Source of the DNA: Alentia gelatinosa
Lineage: Eukaryota > Annelida > Polychaeta > Phyllodocida > Polynoidae
Reading direction: 5' to 3'
DNA length: 64,000 bases
NCBI GenBank assembly: GCA_950022655.1
Contig: OX465582.1
Location: forward strand, 96,362,704-96,426,703
A model generated the notes under the pieces. It was given only the letters and a program-made list of their open reading frames with translations. It ran no database searches and was not told the origin of the DNA. A program made the translations under genes and the position numbers. Positions 1 through 12,584 of this stretch are shown piece after piece (the first letter of the stretch is position 1; each line of letters starts with the position of its first letter).

Positions 1-1214
1 ACTACGCATATTACTCATGTACAGTGAGTTCAAACATCGATTTACGTTTCGTCGATCGAGCGATAATAACAGAAAGCTAGGGTGCTCGAAACTGGCAATA
101 CCCTTTGCCCCAAGCGGTCGTGAAAGAAACTAAATGTTCCGCTCCCGAGAATAGGCAAAGACATACAGAAGACAGCCCAGCACAGCAGCCAGGAGACACT
201 AACTGCCAGTAAATAGCCAACGGCGTACACAGGCAGGCACCAGCCAAAGCAAATCGCCCAATCGCCACCGCAAAACGGTAGTCAACGCAAAACGTCTATG
301 ATTCTTATGTCAGAGTTCTGTCAGGAATTGATGTAGAAACTTCAAATAAAGCTTCAGGATATGCTTAAAGATATGCGAAAAAAAGTTTATAAGTTTATAT
401 TTTTATTTACGATAGGCTTTGTTACATAGTTCACCGCGAATGTGACATTATTGCCTCCCGAAAACGAAGCCTATCAATATCATCCAAAATATGAAGCAAA
501 GCGCGCTGGCTTCCAAGTGTATCGTCCAGTATTCGCATCAGGCTCATATAAATTATGACTCTAGACCCCTCTAATATACATATAAAGCATTTATCATAGA
601 TCTCTAGATCAAGTGTGTGTCATCAAATCAATTGTTTTCGATTGCTTCAGCTTAGAGAATGCATTGATTGTAGGGATCACATGGGCGGCGCTCACTCGTG
701 CGCGTCCGTATCTATCACAGTGCTAAACTGTTCTCATTGATTTTCGGGACTAAATATTCTTAGGGAAATTAGAATGAGACTTGTCTTATGCAGAATTTTA
801 TTCTGATCATTTCTGTGGCATGGACATTCTGATCCGATGCCTAGTAAAGGAGATACGGCCAGATTTCTGACAAGTCTGATGTGCAGGAATGGCAGATTTT
901 GAGCTGCACTGACTCCACAATAAATGGATTTTCTCAGGCAATTGTTACCAATCAGTATTGTTCTGACCATTTTCTGCATGGCTACACCCCCACTTTCCAA
1001 ATACAGTAAAAATAAGTGACAAAATCAAGCAGATTTGTTAAAAATGAGCACGGTTTTCACTTTGATTGACATTTTCAAAATGTTATTATGCATCAATCTT
1101 TCTCACACTTTCCCCACATGTGTGTAGATGTGTTTGATAGGCTGTGTTTGAGTTTTGTTGGTCTAGGACATAGCACAAACTGGCACAACAAGATATGCTG
1201 AGAGTAGCCAGTGT
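1..1214. other. Unique AT-rich intergenic DNA
   Basis: No ORF longer than 90 codons has coding character, and no repeat structure was recognised. Short ORFs near 42-268 and 734-1000 on the minus strand look random. Confidence 0.5.
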
Positions 1215-1700
1215 ATAGGGATAACACACTAAATTTCAATATTCACCTAACTTCATTCATGCATACATTTCCTGAAAGCCCTGGTTATGGGAAAGACAAA
1301 ACTGTTTTTCTTAAGTGTCAATCACCAAAAATCAATTTTTACAAAAATTTTCAAAAATAAAAATAATTGAGAAATTGTGTCAATTTCTGTTTTGATTTAA
1401 TTCAAAGTTGAATTTTGGTGATAGACACTTAGGAAAAACAGATGTGTCTTTCCCATGATCTAAGCTTTCAGGAAATGTATACATTAATGGGGATATACAA
1501 TGAAAGGCAGGGTTTCATTATAAAATGATATCTGACAGAAATTCTCAATTATTTATATTTTTCAAAAATTCAGTAAAGATTGAATTTTGGTGACAGACAT
1601 TTAGGAAAACCAGATTTGTCTTTCCCATGACCTAAGCTTTCAGGAAATGTATGCAAAATTGAAGATCGGTGAATATTGAATTTTAGTGTGTTATCCCTAT
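1215..1700. mobile_element. MITE with about 110-bp inverted termini
   Basis: The left end ATAGGGATAACACACTAAA is matched by the reverse complement at the right end, and similarity continues through CATACATTTCCTGAAAGC to about 110 bp. A module containing TTTCCCATGA and AAGCTTTCAGGAAATG occurs once inverted (about 1263-1340) and twice direct (about 1402-1487 and 1580-1655). No transposase is present. Confidence 0.7.
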
Positions 1701-3150
1701 TGATTGACTCACTGCAAACCTTTCAGTTTCACCCAATCACTGCATTCTCTGAGTCTGAACCGGATAAAATTCCTGTATGTATTACTATGTCCATGTATTA
1801 CAATCAAGTTCATGTATTTAGTAGTAATATGGAAACCCAAATGGTAGGAAATATATTTGCCGATATGACTTGACTAATCATAGATCTAGATCTAGTGAAT
1901 CTAATGTGAAGCAACTGCTGGCCGACTACAAAATCGAAACGGCGAAAGCCATGCTTTGTCCAGCAGGTATTCATCCGAACCCCTTCATCCACCCACCGTC
2001 AATCTACCTTTATCAAAGTCCTGAGAAACTAATATGGGATCGGTTGTTCCTTTGGTTCATGTTTTACTGATAATACTAGGAATGCATCATAATAAGCACA
2101 TGCCCCCTTTTAGAACAAGAGTAATTCGTGGTAATAAATTATTCCAATCCCATACACAAGAGAACCCCTCTTTCTCTGCCTTGGAATGATTCTGAATGAA
2201 TCACGGGACAACATACATTGCGAATAACGGGCAACATCGTTCAGTGAACAGTGTAGTATTTGTCCCAATTGGTTGTAAATTATACCACTGGTATTGGGTG
2301 CCCTTATGAATGCCGTTGTATGTGCTATATCGCTGTAACTTACCTAGTATTAAAAGATAAGAGTTGTCAGATCGTTACTCTTCACTGGAGTTAAAATGGC
2401 TGCTACTGCGATTAAGCGAAAACGAGGTTACTCTTGTCGCGCCCTCTTGTGGCGAGAGAAAGAAGCTCTCACACTGCGCCGCTCCGGTTTATTGTACCGC
2501 AAAACCTGTTTCTGTAGGTTGCTCTAGCGGTGCAGTGTGAGAAGCTCTGTCCCATCACACTGCATCGCTTGAGCAGGCGACAGGCGGGTACCAGCCAAAT
2601 TCTCCATCGGTATCGTTTTATGTGCAGCCTCAGTACAGCTCTATGGTGCAGCCCTATAGCGCTGCACATATATAACTATTGGCACGTATGCAAGTATAGA
2701 AGGGAAGCAAAAATCGACGCAGAATTGCGGAAAAGGCAGCATTTCTTCTCGCATCTTTTCAATCTCTCTCCCCTGTTGAGATATGTATGCCTTCCACGTA
2801 CCTTCCTCTGCCCTATACCTTCTCCAGGACTGACAAATGCTGGGGTCAAAGAGGGGGTGTCCACCTGCTACTATTTTGCTCCCGAAAAAAAGTGTGCAAT
2901 TATTACCAGTACCGGTATGTGTGGCATGAAGGGAGCTTTTGGGCAAATTCTGGACTATGTTAGCCCACGGACCTATACTCTATGGATAGGAAACCTGGCT
3001 TATCTCTGTGTTTGTTCTGCGATCTGTCCGCCTCGGCTGCATTCAACACCTCGTAGTGGCATTTGTTGGAACTACCAGACTTCTAGTGGCGCCCCTAGTG
3101 TCAATGAAGCACAACTTTTGGTTCCCTAGTGGTAAATTTATGAACTAGCA
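1701..3150. other. Intergenic DNA, no recognisable gene
   Basis: A CpG-richer patch at 2390-2660 contains an imperfect hairpin (CTCACACTGCGCCGCT near 2469 against AGCGGTGCAGTGTGAG near 2528). The 199-codon frame at 2530-3129 has no domain or codon signal. Confidence 0.45.
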
Positions 3151-3159
3151 TTCTTGACA

Positions 3160-3645
3160 CATACTGTCGCTCAACAATACTGTCCCTCAACCCATGGACA
3201 GTGTATGTCCATGCTCAACCATACTGCCCCTCCACCATACTGTCCCTCAACCATACTGCCCCTCTATTATACTTACCCTCCACCATACTGTCCCTCCACC
3301 ATACTGTCTCTCCACCATACTAACCCTCTACCATACAACCCCTCCACCATACTACCCCTCCACCATACTGACCCTCAACCATACTGCCCCTCCATCATAC
3401 TGTCCCCTCTACTATACTGCCCCTCTACTACACTGCCCCTCCACCATACTGCCCCTCCACCATGCTACCTCTCCACCATACTGCCCCTCTACCATGATGC
3501 CCTTCCACCATGCTGCCCCTCCACCATACTGCCCCTCCACCATACTGCCCCTCTACTACACTGCCCCTCCATTATACTGCCCCTCCACCATACTGCCCCT
3601 TCGCCATACTGCCCCTCTACCATACTGTCCCTCCACTATACTACC
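3160..3645. repeat. Minisatellite, about 16-bp CCACCATACTGCCCCT units
   Basis: About 30 degenerate copies in tandem. Because 16 is not a multiple of three, several overlapping frames stay open and give long repetitive ORFs that are not genes. Confidence 0.9.
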
Positions 3646-4100
3646 CTACATCCTACATCCCTACAGCCTACATCCCCACATCCCGACATCCCACATCCCC
3701 ACATCTCCACATCGATTTATCCTACATCCCTACATCCTACTTTCCCACATTCCTACATCCCCACATCCCTACATCCATACATCCCCACATCCTACATCCC
3801 CACATCCCTACATCCCTACATCCCTACATCCTACATCCCTAAATCACTACATCCATACATCCCCACATCCTACATCCCCACATCCCTACATCCTACATCT
3901 CCACATCCATATATCCATACATCCCCACATCCTACTTCCCCACATCCCTACATCATTACATCCATACATCCCCACATCCTACTTCCAAACATCCCACATC
4001 CCACATCTCCACATCTATACATCCCCACATCTCCACATCCATACATCCCCACATTATGTGGGATACATGTATGGATATATGGATGTTGAGCATCCACCTC
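3646..4100. repeat. CATCC-type minisatellite, left arm of an inverted duplication
   Basis: Short variable units (CATCCCTACATCC, CATCCCCACATCC). From about 3945 the order of variants is mirrored in the reverse complement of 4205-4400, so it is an inverted duplication and not just two independent arrays. Confidence 0.85.
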
Positions 4101-4204
4101 ACATTCACTACACCACGGCCGTGGCGTAGTAGTGTCACTTTAGGGGGTTGATCTTGAGTATTTTTTCCTAATGTTATTTCTATGGCGAAGCTTGTACAAG
4201 GGGT
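4101..4204. other. Apex spacer of the inverted minisatellite
   Basis: Non-repetitive spacer with a self-complementary CACGGCCGTG core inside a 22-bp palindrome near 4110, then GGCGAAGC (4184-4191) and GGGGTGAGATAAA from 4200. These last two motifs are the signature of the hairpin elements elsewhere in the window. Confidence 0.7.
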
Positions 4205-4688
4205 GAGATAAATCCTACATCCCTACATCCTACATCTCAACATCCATATATCCATACATCCCACATAATGTGGGGATGTATGGATGTGGAGATGTGGGGA
4301 TGTATAGATGTGGAGATGTGGGATGTGGGATGTTGGGAAGTAGGATGTGGGGATGCATGGATGTAATGATGTAGAGATGTTCGGATGTGGGGAAGTAGGA
4401 TGTGGGGATATATGGATATATGGATGTGGAGGTGTCGGATGTATAGATGTGGAGATGGTGGGATGTAGGGATGTGGGGATGTGGGAAGTAGGATGTGGGG
4501 ATGTATGGATGTAATGATGTAGGGATATTGGGATGTAGTGATTTAGGGATGTGGGGATGTAGGATGTAGGGATGTAGGATGTGGGGATGTATGGATGTAG
4601 TGATTTAGGGATGTGGGGATGTATGGATGTGGGAAAGTAGGATGTAGGGATGTGTGGATGTGGAGATGTGGGGATGTAGGATGTGGGT
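4205..4688. repeat. GGATG-type minisatellite, right arm of the inverted duplication
   Basis: Reverse complement of the variant order on the left of the spacer, e.g. CACATTATGTGGGAT near both inner edges. It passes directly into the 202-bp satellite. Confidence 0.85.
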
Positions 4689-5733
4689 GAGTTTGGGTGA
4701 CTTTAGATGACGCCGCCACCGAGAAATGACTGATTTTCAGGGGTTCACTGGCAAAAAGTCAAAGATTCAAAGATTTTCCCACTCAATCAGGCCTTTCTAA
4801 AGTATTTAGCTGTCTTCCCCAATATAATACCTATTCAGAACAGTTAATGTTGTATTCCTAGCCCTTCTGGGTTTGTCCAAACTAGCGGCAGAGTTTGGGT
4901 GACTTTAGATGACGGCGCCACCGAGAAATGACTGATTTTGACAGGTTTTCAAGTGAAAAGTCAAAGTTTCAAAAATGTTCCCACTCAATGAGGCCTTTCT
5001 AAAGTATTTAGCTGTCTTCCCCAATATAATACCTATTCAGAACAGTTAATGTTGTATTCCTAGCCCTTCTGGGTTTTTTCAAACTAGCGGCAGAGTTTGG
5101 GTGACTTTAGATGACGGCGCCACCGAGAAATGACTGATTTTGACAGGTTTTCAAGTGAAAAGTCAAAGTTTCAAAAATGTTCCCACTCAATGAGGCCTTT
5201 CTAAAGTATTTAGCTGTCTTCCCCAATATAATACCTATTCAGAACAGTTAATGTTGTATTCCTAGCCCTTCTGGGTTTTTCCAAACTAGCGGCAGAGTTT
5301 GGGTGACTTTAGATGACGGCGCCACCGAGAAATGACTGATTTTGACAGGTTTTCAAGTGAAAAGTCAAAGTTTCAAAAATGTTCCCACTCAATCAGGCCT
5401 TTCTAAAGTATTTAGCTGTCTTCCTCAATATAGTACCTACTCAGAACAGTAAGAATTATATTCCTAGCCCTTCTAGGTTTTTCCAAACTAGTGGCAGAGT
5501 TTCAGTGACTTTAGATGACGGCGCCACTGAGAAATGACTGATTCTGGAGGGTTCACCGGTGAAAAGTTAAAGTTTCAAAAATGTTCCCCCTCAATCAGGC
5601 CTTTCTAAAGTATTTAGCTGTCTTCCCCAATATAATACCTACTCAGAACAGTTAAGATTATATCCCTAGCTCTTCTAGGTTTTTCCAAACTAGTGGCAGA
5701 GTTAGGGTGACTTTAGAGGACGGCGCCACTGAG
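4689..5733. repeat. 202-bp satellite, five full copies plus a partial one
   Basis: Units starting GAGTTTGGGTGACTTTAG begin at 4689, 4891, 5093, 5295, 5497 and 5699, exactly 202 bp apart each time. The second and third are nearly identical; the last is the most diverged. No long ORF. The array is embedded inside GGATG minisatellite on both sides. Confidence 0.92.
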
Positions 5734-6435
5734 ATGTGGGGATGTAGGGATGAAGTGATGTAAGATATGGGGATGTATTGATGTAGAGATGTAGGATGTG
5801 ATTATGTAGGATGTGATGATGTAGGATGTGGGGATGTAGGGATGTTTGGGTGTGGAGATGTAGGGATGTAGAGATGTAGGATATGGGGATGTATTGATGT
5901 AGCATGTGGGGATGTAGGATGTAGTGATGTAGAGATGTAGGATATGGGGATGTAGAGATGTAGGATGTAGGGATGTTGGGGTGTATGGATGTGGGGATGT
6001 AGGGATATAGGATGTAGGGATGTAGGATGTGGGGATGTAGGATGTAGAGATGTAGGATGTAGGGATGTAGTATGTGGGGATGTAGGATGTGGGGATGTAG
6101 TATGTGGGGATGTAGAAATGTAGGATGTGGGGATGTAGGATGTTGGGGTGTATGGATGTATGGATGTAGGATGTGGGGATGTAGGGATGTAGAGATGTAA
6201 GATGTGGGGATGTAGGTTGTAGGGATGTAGAGATGTAGGATGTAGGGATGTTGGGGTGTATGGATGTAGGATGTAGGGATGTAGGATGTAGGGATGTAGG
6301 ATGTGGGGATGTAGTATGTGGGGATGTAGAGATGTAGGATGTTGGGATGTAGGATGTAGGGATGTAGAGTTGTAGGATGTAGAGATGTTGGGGTGTATGG
6401 ATGTGGGGATGTAGGGATATAGGATATAGGTCCGT
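5734..6435. repeat. GGATG minisatellite
   Basis: Degenerate 8-11-bp units (GGATGTAG, GGATGTGG) continuing after the satellite. It ends abruptly in unique DNA near 6435. Confidence 0.88.
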
Positions 6436-9400
6436 GATATTCAGAAAATTGCTAGAAGGGACAACTTTTGTTCAGCCATCAAACAATTCTTTCTCCAGCC
6501 AAATATGTACTCAAAACTAGCTGAATAACTAGAAGAGTCCTCGAATGACATAGACTGCGTCACATGACCAGCTATGATCATGTTACATCGACTGCATATA
6601 GTATGTAATACATGTACTTATTTATACAAAGTATGTTAATTTCATATAGCTCCTGGATATATACTTACCATGAACAACGATCAAATGCATCCCTCTGTCA
6701 CAACGCAGGTAAAGTTTATGTTAATAGGTAGAAAGGATATCAATTCTGAAATTACTCTGTGTATATTAATATAATATCCTGAGTCACATGACCAGGAATA
6801 GTTAAACTCTGTCCTTTCTTCATTGATTATATCACTTGTCTTGTCCTCATTGTTTTGTGTTACTAATGTCTACTGTACCTGTCATTGTATCTGTCTGCAC
6901 CATTGTTGATGCATGGAAGAACGCCAATCTCAGGCGAATGTATCTCTTTTCTACTGAATAAAAAAAAAAAAAAATGTGAGTGATAAATGCCATTGACACC
7001 TATTTCCGCGCGCGCGAACGTGGCGCCGCATGGTGTGAAAAAACGGCAACACGTCGGCGACTGTAGCGCCGCCGTCTGGCTACAGAGAGAACCCTGAAGA
7101 CAATGCCGAGTCCAACACCTACGGGCCATAGGCGGCCGGTTGCCAATCCATGTATACAAGTCCGTGGTTAGCCCAAAAAGCATTGATGAGAGACTTCTTT
7201 AGTATAAAATAAAGTTACATTATTATTCTATGCTTTCTTTTCCAAAAAAAAAAAGGAAATCAGATTTATTACTGAACTGCCGGGTACTTCTACAATAATT
7301 TCACTTTGCAGAGTTTCAACAATGAAGATCTAAAGATATTTGGGAGGAAATTTCCATTAATATTTGCATTGACTAAAATTTTAGTTCTGTCGCCAAGTAT
7401 ACCCGGTATTGTTAAGGGGAGTAAAATGGCACTTTGAAACGTTGGTTTCAATATATCTATTGCATTCATTTAATACAGAAAAATGGCTCTGTATCATTTC
7501 TAAAATTCAATGGATCAGGAGTGTGTGTACTAGATGTCTACTATTGATGGGAATTGCTCATATGTGCTTCTGCCTCCGTGTACAATACGATTATCAATAT
7601 TTCTATAATATCTGGAAATATAATTTCAAATGGATATACCGGGTAATATGAGTATAGTATGACCACATCTGTCCCTATGTAAAACCACCCCAAGCTCTAT
7701 AACGTTTTACTAGTAAATGATGTACACGGAGGCAGAAAAGAGTACCGGTACTAGACAGAACGAAGGACGCAGAGTGCATGGTCAAGAATCTAGAGGTTCA
7801 ATTTCATTATCAAATTGATAAAAACCATTTTAATTAATTATCCAAAACATTTTATTAACATTTAGATACATTGCATGCTTTCTGTGTTCAGACATACTAT
7901 GTCGTAACAAACACTGAAAATATCACATAAAGAGGAAACCCTTCTCTGGAAACCCTTAAGATAAAAATGTGAATGCACTTACATTTGTGGTTATAGCACC
8001 AATATATTGTTGACGATAATGCTCTAAATTGTGTATAAGAGTGCACCTTCTCGCAAGCACCGACCAATCGGTAGAAAATCTAAAATTACAGTTTTTGTTT
8101 TTAAAAGTAGCTGGAATGTCTGTGTTCAATGCTACTCGCCTGAGGGTGATACACATGCTAGTGCCGTTTCTACTATAATGTAACCGCGCACTTCAGTTTA
8201 CGTCGATCATCCACTACACAGGACTTAGTCTCCTATGTTAGACTGTACAGTTTTAATATGTAAGTGTGAACATAATGTGCGCAAATACACGTTTAGTATA
8301 CATTTTGTAACAGAAGTGTATTTCACAACATTGAAATATTTGTATAATATATTTAAGCCTTACATATAGTGCAGTAGGCAGGGATGAAAGTCAGGACTGA
8401 GAAACAAATCGGAAGCTTACAACCCTTAAAAACAAGCATTTCTACCAATATTTTGGAACATAGTGGCAATGAATCGAAATATATATATATTTATTTACAA
8501 CTCTTGATTAGACAGTTGCCATTTATAAATTTCATACTTGAATGAAAAAAAAAGATAAACAACAGTTTTTTTAACACTTTAAGAGAGATAGTCGGCCAAC
8601 GGAAAATGGCCTTTTCACAAGACAATTTAACGGATTATCTGAACCATTTTCATCGGGGGCATTTTTTCTCTCAAATGCACATTAGATGATATATCTCTTT
8701 GTAATATTCATATGACAAATATACATTCCATAACATTTTTTAACGGAGGAAAATATGTGAAAAATAAAAATAAACTGATAAGTATAAAAATACTTGTACA
8801 AACGACACATCTACACATCTTGATACACGACACAATGATATACTCACAATAACAATGGGCAGGTAAAGATTAACCAGATAGCGCTATGCACCAATGGACA
8901 AATTTACATAAAGAGTCAAATAAACCATAGACAAAAACATCATGTCCAAATGATGTTATATTATGACAGAATAAACGACAATTTTCAAGGCGATATGTAT
9001 AGACCCAAAGACTGAGAAGCTAAGTCGTTGGGGCATTATTTATCACAAATATTTGCAACATGTGCATACCAAAATCTCGCAATATCCACAGAACGTAAAC
9101 CGACTTGCAACACGGTAAACGACACTCACTGACGATACCCGATATGAATTTGTATATAAAATGTAGCCACATTGAAAAAACACTGGCCAGTCAAGTAAAT
9201 TATCAACGAATCACTTGTTACTTCTAATCAACACAGGTCTAGACGACCATTTAATATACGATGCTTTACCTCTGTGCATTATGTGCGCCTGAACATGTTA
9301 TTTTCTTTTTCGGCTATGTACAATATAAATATGTCATAAAACACATTCAATACTTGAACTGCTATAAAGTCCATCTTTATACAATCAATATTTAATGTCA

Positions 9401-9880
9401 CCTATTTGAGAGTCTAGGCCTAAACTATTGTGTCTGAACGAGGCGTATCGAATTCCACCACCTTTGGAGTTCTCGCTCTAGCGGAACGGAAAGAATCTTT
9501 AAAAAAAATCTAAGCCTAAACTAGCCATGAAGAGATCTTAGATTTCAGAACTTTGAGTCTTTGCTTATCAAATGTTCATATTAAAAATTAGTTTGAATTT
9601 CATCAGCAAAAGTGAATATGCTGATTTTTAGAATACTATTTAGATCTGGGTAGGCATCGCTACTGGCCAGAATTTACTCTGTTCTTGTGTCTGGATAAAT
9701 TTGATTGTGAACCTGATTCTCAGTACAGCAGGCTGTGCTGTATGTAGACTATGCTGCATCCAGTCCTATGCTCTGGGTAGACTGGTGCTGCATATCAAAC
9801 AAGGATTAAACGGCATGGCATTGCCATGATTTCGGTTTCAACAAGTAATGTAGATATGTTTTAAAAATACACCACTGTGC
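6436..9880. other. Mostly unique intergenic DNA with a CpG-rich patch
   Basis: A poly-A run at 6961-6974 is followed by a CpG-rich block (about 7000-7160, with CGCGCGCG). The minus-strand frame at 6863-7183 crosses both and has no recognisable domain. The remaining 7.2-9.9 kb are AT-rich with no supported gene. Confidence 0.45.
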
Positions 9881-9899
9881 GGGTCCCACGCGCTAGTAT

Positions 9900-10395
9900 G
9901 CATTCCATCGAACGCGTCTGGTATCGGCGCCCGCACCCGGCAATATATATAAAAATACACTACTGTCGCCGGGTGCAGGCCACATCTGACCAGAGCGGGC
10001 CCCACCCGCTAGTAGGTATTCATTGAACCGCAACGGGTATGCTGGTGACCTATTTGACCTGATTCCATCGAATGCGTCTGGTATTGGCGCCCGCACCCGG
10101 TGTCTAGGGCTTTCAGATTGAGGGAGGGAGGGAGGGAGGGAGGGAGGGAGGGAGGGAGGGAGGGAGGGAGGGAGGGAGGGAGGGAGGGAGGGAGGGAGGG
10201 AGGGAGGGAGGGAGGGAGGGAGGGAGGGAGGGAGGGAGGGAGGGAGGGAGGGAGGGAGGGAGGGAGGGAGGGAGGGAGGTGGAAGCCTGTTGCAATATAT
10301 AAAAATACACTACTGTCGCCGGGTGCGGACCCCATCTGACCAGAGCGGGACCCACCCGCTAGTAGGTATTCATTGAACCTCAACGGGTATCGAGG
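9900..10395. repeat. Direct duplication around an (AGGG)n microsatellite
   Basis: A block of about 90 bp containing TACACTACTGTCGCCGGGTG and CTAGTAGGTATTCATTGAACC occurs at about 9945-10035 and 10298-10388. Between them lie an AGGG tetramer run (10121-10279, about 40 units) and a second copy of a GCGTCTGGTATYGGCGCCCG segment. The Pro-Ser ORFs here are artefacts of the microsatellite. Confidence 0.85.
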
Positions 10396-10494
10396 GTATC
10401 GAGGGTCTAATTATTCAGAATATATTACTGTAATGTATTATAATGTAAGCCGCAAAAAACCGTTCCCCGTCTCCCCTTATATATTTCGGTCTTG

Positions 10495-10790
10495 ACCTAC
10501 AGGTCAAACCGAAATAATAAGAAACCAACAAATTTTGGTCAAAGTCGTCAATATCATGTAGCATTTAAACAAGTTGGAGAACGACTTCTTTGACCAAAAC
10601 GAGTTGCTTTCTGTATTTATCTTAGCCCTGAAGACACTATAAAAATGGATGACATAAAGGATATAGACCATGGAGAACGGACCGCAATACTCGTAGGAGC
10701 ATGGAAACTGAGTTCCCAATGTTAAGCCTCTGGGACAAAAATACCAGGGGTGAGATAAAGGGCACAGAGTGATTGCTAGTTCCGCCATCA
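10495..10790. mobile_element. Hairpin MITE, copy 1 of a pair
   Basis: It contains an inverted pair around GACCAAAA/TTTTGGTC and ends with CCCAATGTTAAGCCTCTGGG and GGGGTGAGATAAAG. The same element lies inverted at 58745-59030. Confidence 0.65.
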
Positions 10791-11091
10791 TCTATCAGGA
10801 AATTGCAAGATAGTGCGACCGTAGTCGGGGGACAACCACTATTATCGGCTTAAAATCCATAGATAATCATGAGATGCGGCTTAAACCCCTTTTATGGAAA
10901 ATCCAAAAAAATAGTCTTGATTATTTGAACGTGGCTAAAACACCTCTGCTGCAAACAAAAAATTGAAAAAAATATTTTTGAGAAAGTCGGTTGATAACTA
11001 TACCAGCCACCTGGTGTTTGGTTCAGTGGCCGGAGAGGTGGCAAGATGGCCACTTCCATAATAGAATAGCTATGTGCCCTATAGTCTTCGC

Positions 11092-11205
11092 TCAGAGCCA
11101 TATTCGCAAGGCGCCGGTCTGGAACAGTAACATGAGGGTGACGAGGGCGAACACCAAGATGCCGCACACGTAGGACGACCGAACCGGGATGAGGAAAATC
11201 TTCGC
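11092..11205 (-). CDS. Gene A terminal exon (TM7, stop)
   Basis: 114 nt including TGA, acceptor ctttctgctgcag. Residues 387-423 carry a short basic cytoplasmic loop (IPVRSS), TM7 and a seven-residue tail. No AATAAA or ATTAAA was seen in the 650 nt downstream, so the poly-A site is unresolved. Confidence 0.78.
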   Translation of the reverse strand, partial: AKIFLIPVRSSYVCGILVFALVTLMLLFQTGALRIWL

Positions 11206-12549
11206 CTGCAGCAGAAAGACAGAAGGTCCGTCTACAGTCATTTGGTAAAGGAAAGAAAGTATGTACATATATAATAACTTAGTGAAAAGTAAACCTGGAC
11301 TCGGTACAACTGCGCACATCCATGTTCATAAAGTCACATCCCACACTCTTTAATGACACTTATTTGTAAATTCCTTGTCCATATGTGTACACTTATCTTT
11401 TTAGATTGCTTTAAAATGTGGTAGTGTTACTTTCCGAAACACTAACACTACCCAAATGAGGATGACTTTGTAGATATATATCTTTTTTTTTTTTTTTTTT
11501 TTTTCATAATAAGGTCTAGGTGAGAACGCATGTATTCTAATATCTAAAAGACTGTTAAACTTTACAACTCGACTTTTATATTATAAGTCCGACCGAAAAT
11601 ATGGATCTGCCTGCATGCTAGGTATATCATTTTTAGATTGTTTTGTTTATCTAACATCCCAGGGGACCCTGAAGGTATTTAGGGATTAACTCATAGTTCA
11701 GCTTTTCTAGCTGGTTTTACACCACAAGTCTGGTAATCAAATCTATGAGATGAATTCAGGCAAAAATATTACCCCTACACATTTACTGAGGTGAGAGATC
11801 TTTCACTTCACACACCACATAGACATGGTATGAGAAGGATTGGCCTTTGATATAGCAGTAAATCTACCACTGCTGGGGATGAAAGAGAAAAGTGACTGCA
11901 GTGAGACTCAAACCCACAACCTTTGGTCCAGTGCCTTAACTCCCAATCAATTTTTGAAAAAAGGTACATCTCTGATCACTGGAAATGGTATACCTATAGT
12001 ATAATGAGCTTAAAACTAGGCCTGAATACACTATAACCACTTCGTATCTAATATAAAAAGCTTAAATAACAAAAACAAATTTAATATAAAAAGCGATGTA
12101 CCTTGAGGCGTAGCGTTGAAGTGAAGAGCAGAAACGAATCGAGGTTAGAAGTCAACTCATCCTGAAAGGCGAATGGGCGAACCCGGATCTCATGACCTAC
12201 TTTCCGTATCGTGTTACAGGCTGCAGTCAGTCGTGTTGCCTGATGAACAGCAAAAGTAAAAAGGTGAAAAATATTTCGGAAAAAATAAACAAAAAATAAA
12301 TTGACAATTTGTATCACTTTTTTTTTTATAGAGTAAGCTTTATTTCCGATAGATCTTATTTCCTAACAATCCGTTTTCTTTCCAAAAGTGTCTTATTTTC
12401 TAACAGCAATATCGCGTTTAGTTCACCTATTGTATTAGATATAGCATTTGTGTTTACATCACATTCATATTTCATCAATAGCATTTGTGTTTACATCACA
12501 TTCATATTTCATCAATACCATTTTACGATGTAATCTCAATTGTAGCTTA

Positions 12550-12584
<35 letters not shown>

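Noticed and set aside
2439..2452. CTCF-like site (CCACAAGAGGGCGC on the minus strand), with weaker ones near 60378 and 62270
   Set aside because: About one such near-match is expected by chance in 64 kb on both strands.
2530..3129. 199-codon ORF
   Set aside because: No domain, poor codon pattern, no splice or start context; overlaps an opposite ORF of similar quality.
3154..4129. Overlapping ORFs of 311 codons rich in Pro, His, Tyr, Ser
   Set aside because: They are translations of the CATACTGCCCCT and CATCC minisatellites; three frames are open at once.
4205..6435. CRISPR-like short regular repeats
   Set aside because: Units vary in length and have no unique spacers; eukaryotic minisatellite.
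10009..10383. Pro-Ser and Gly-Arg-Glu repeat ORFs
   Set aside because: Artefacts of the AGGG microsatellite.
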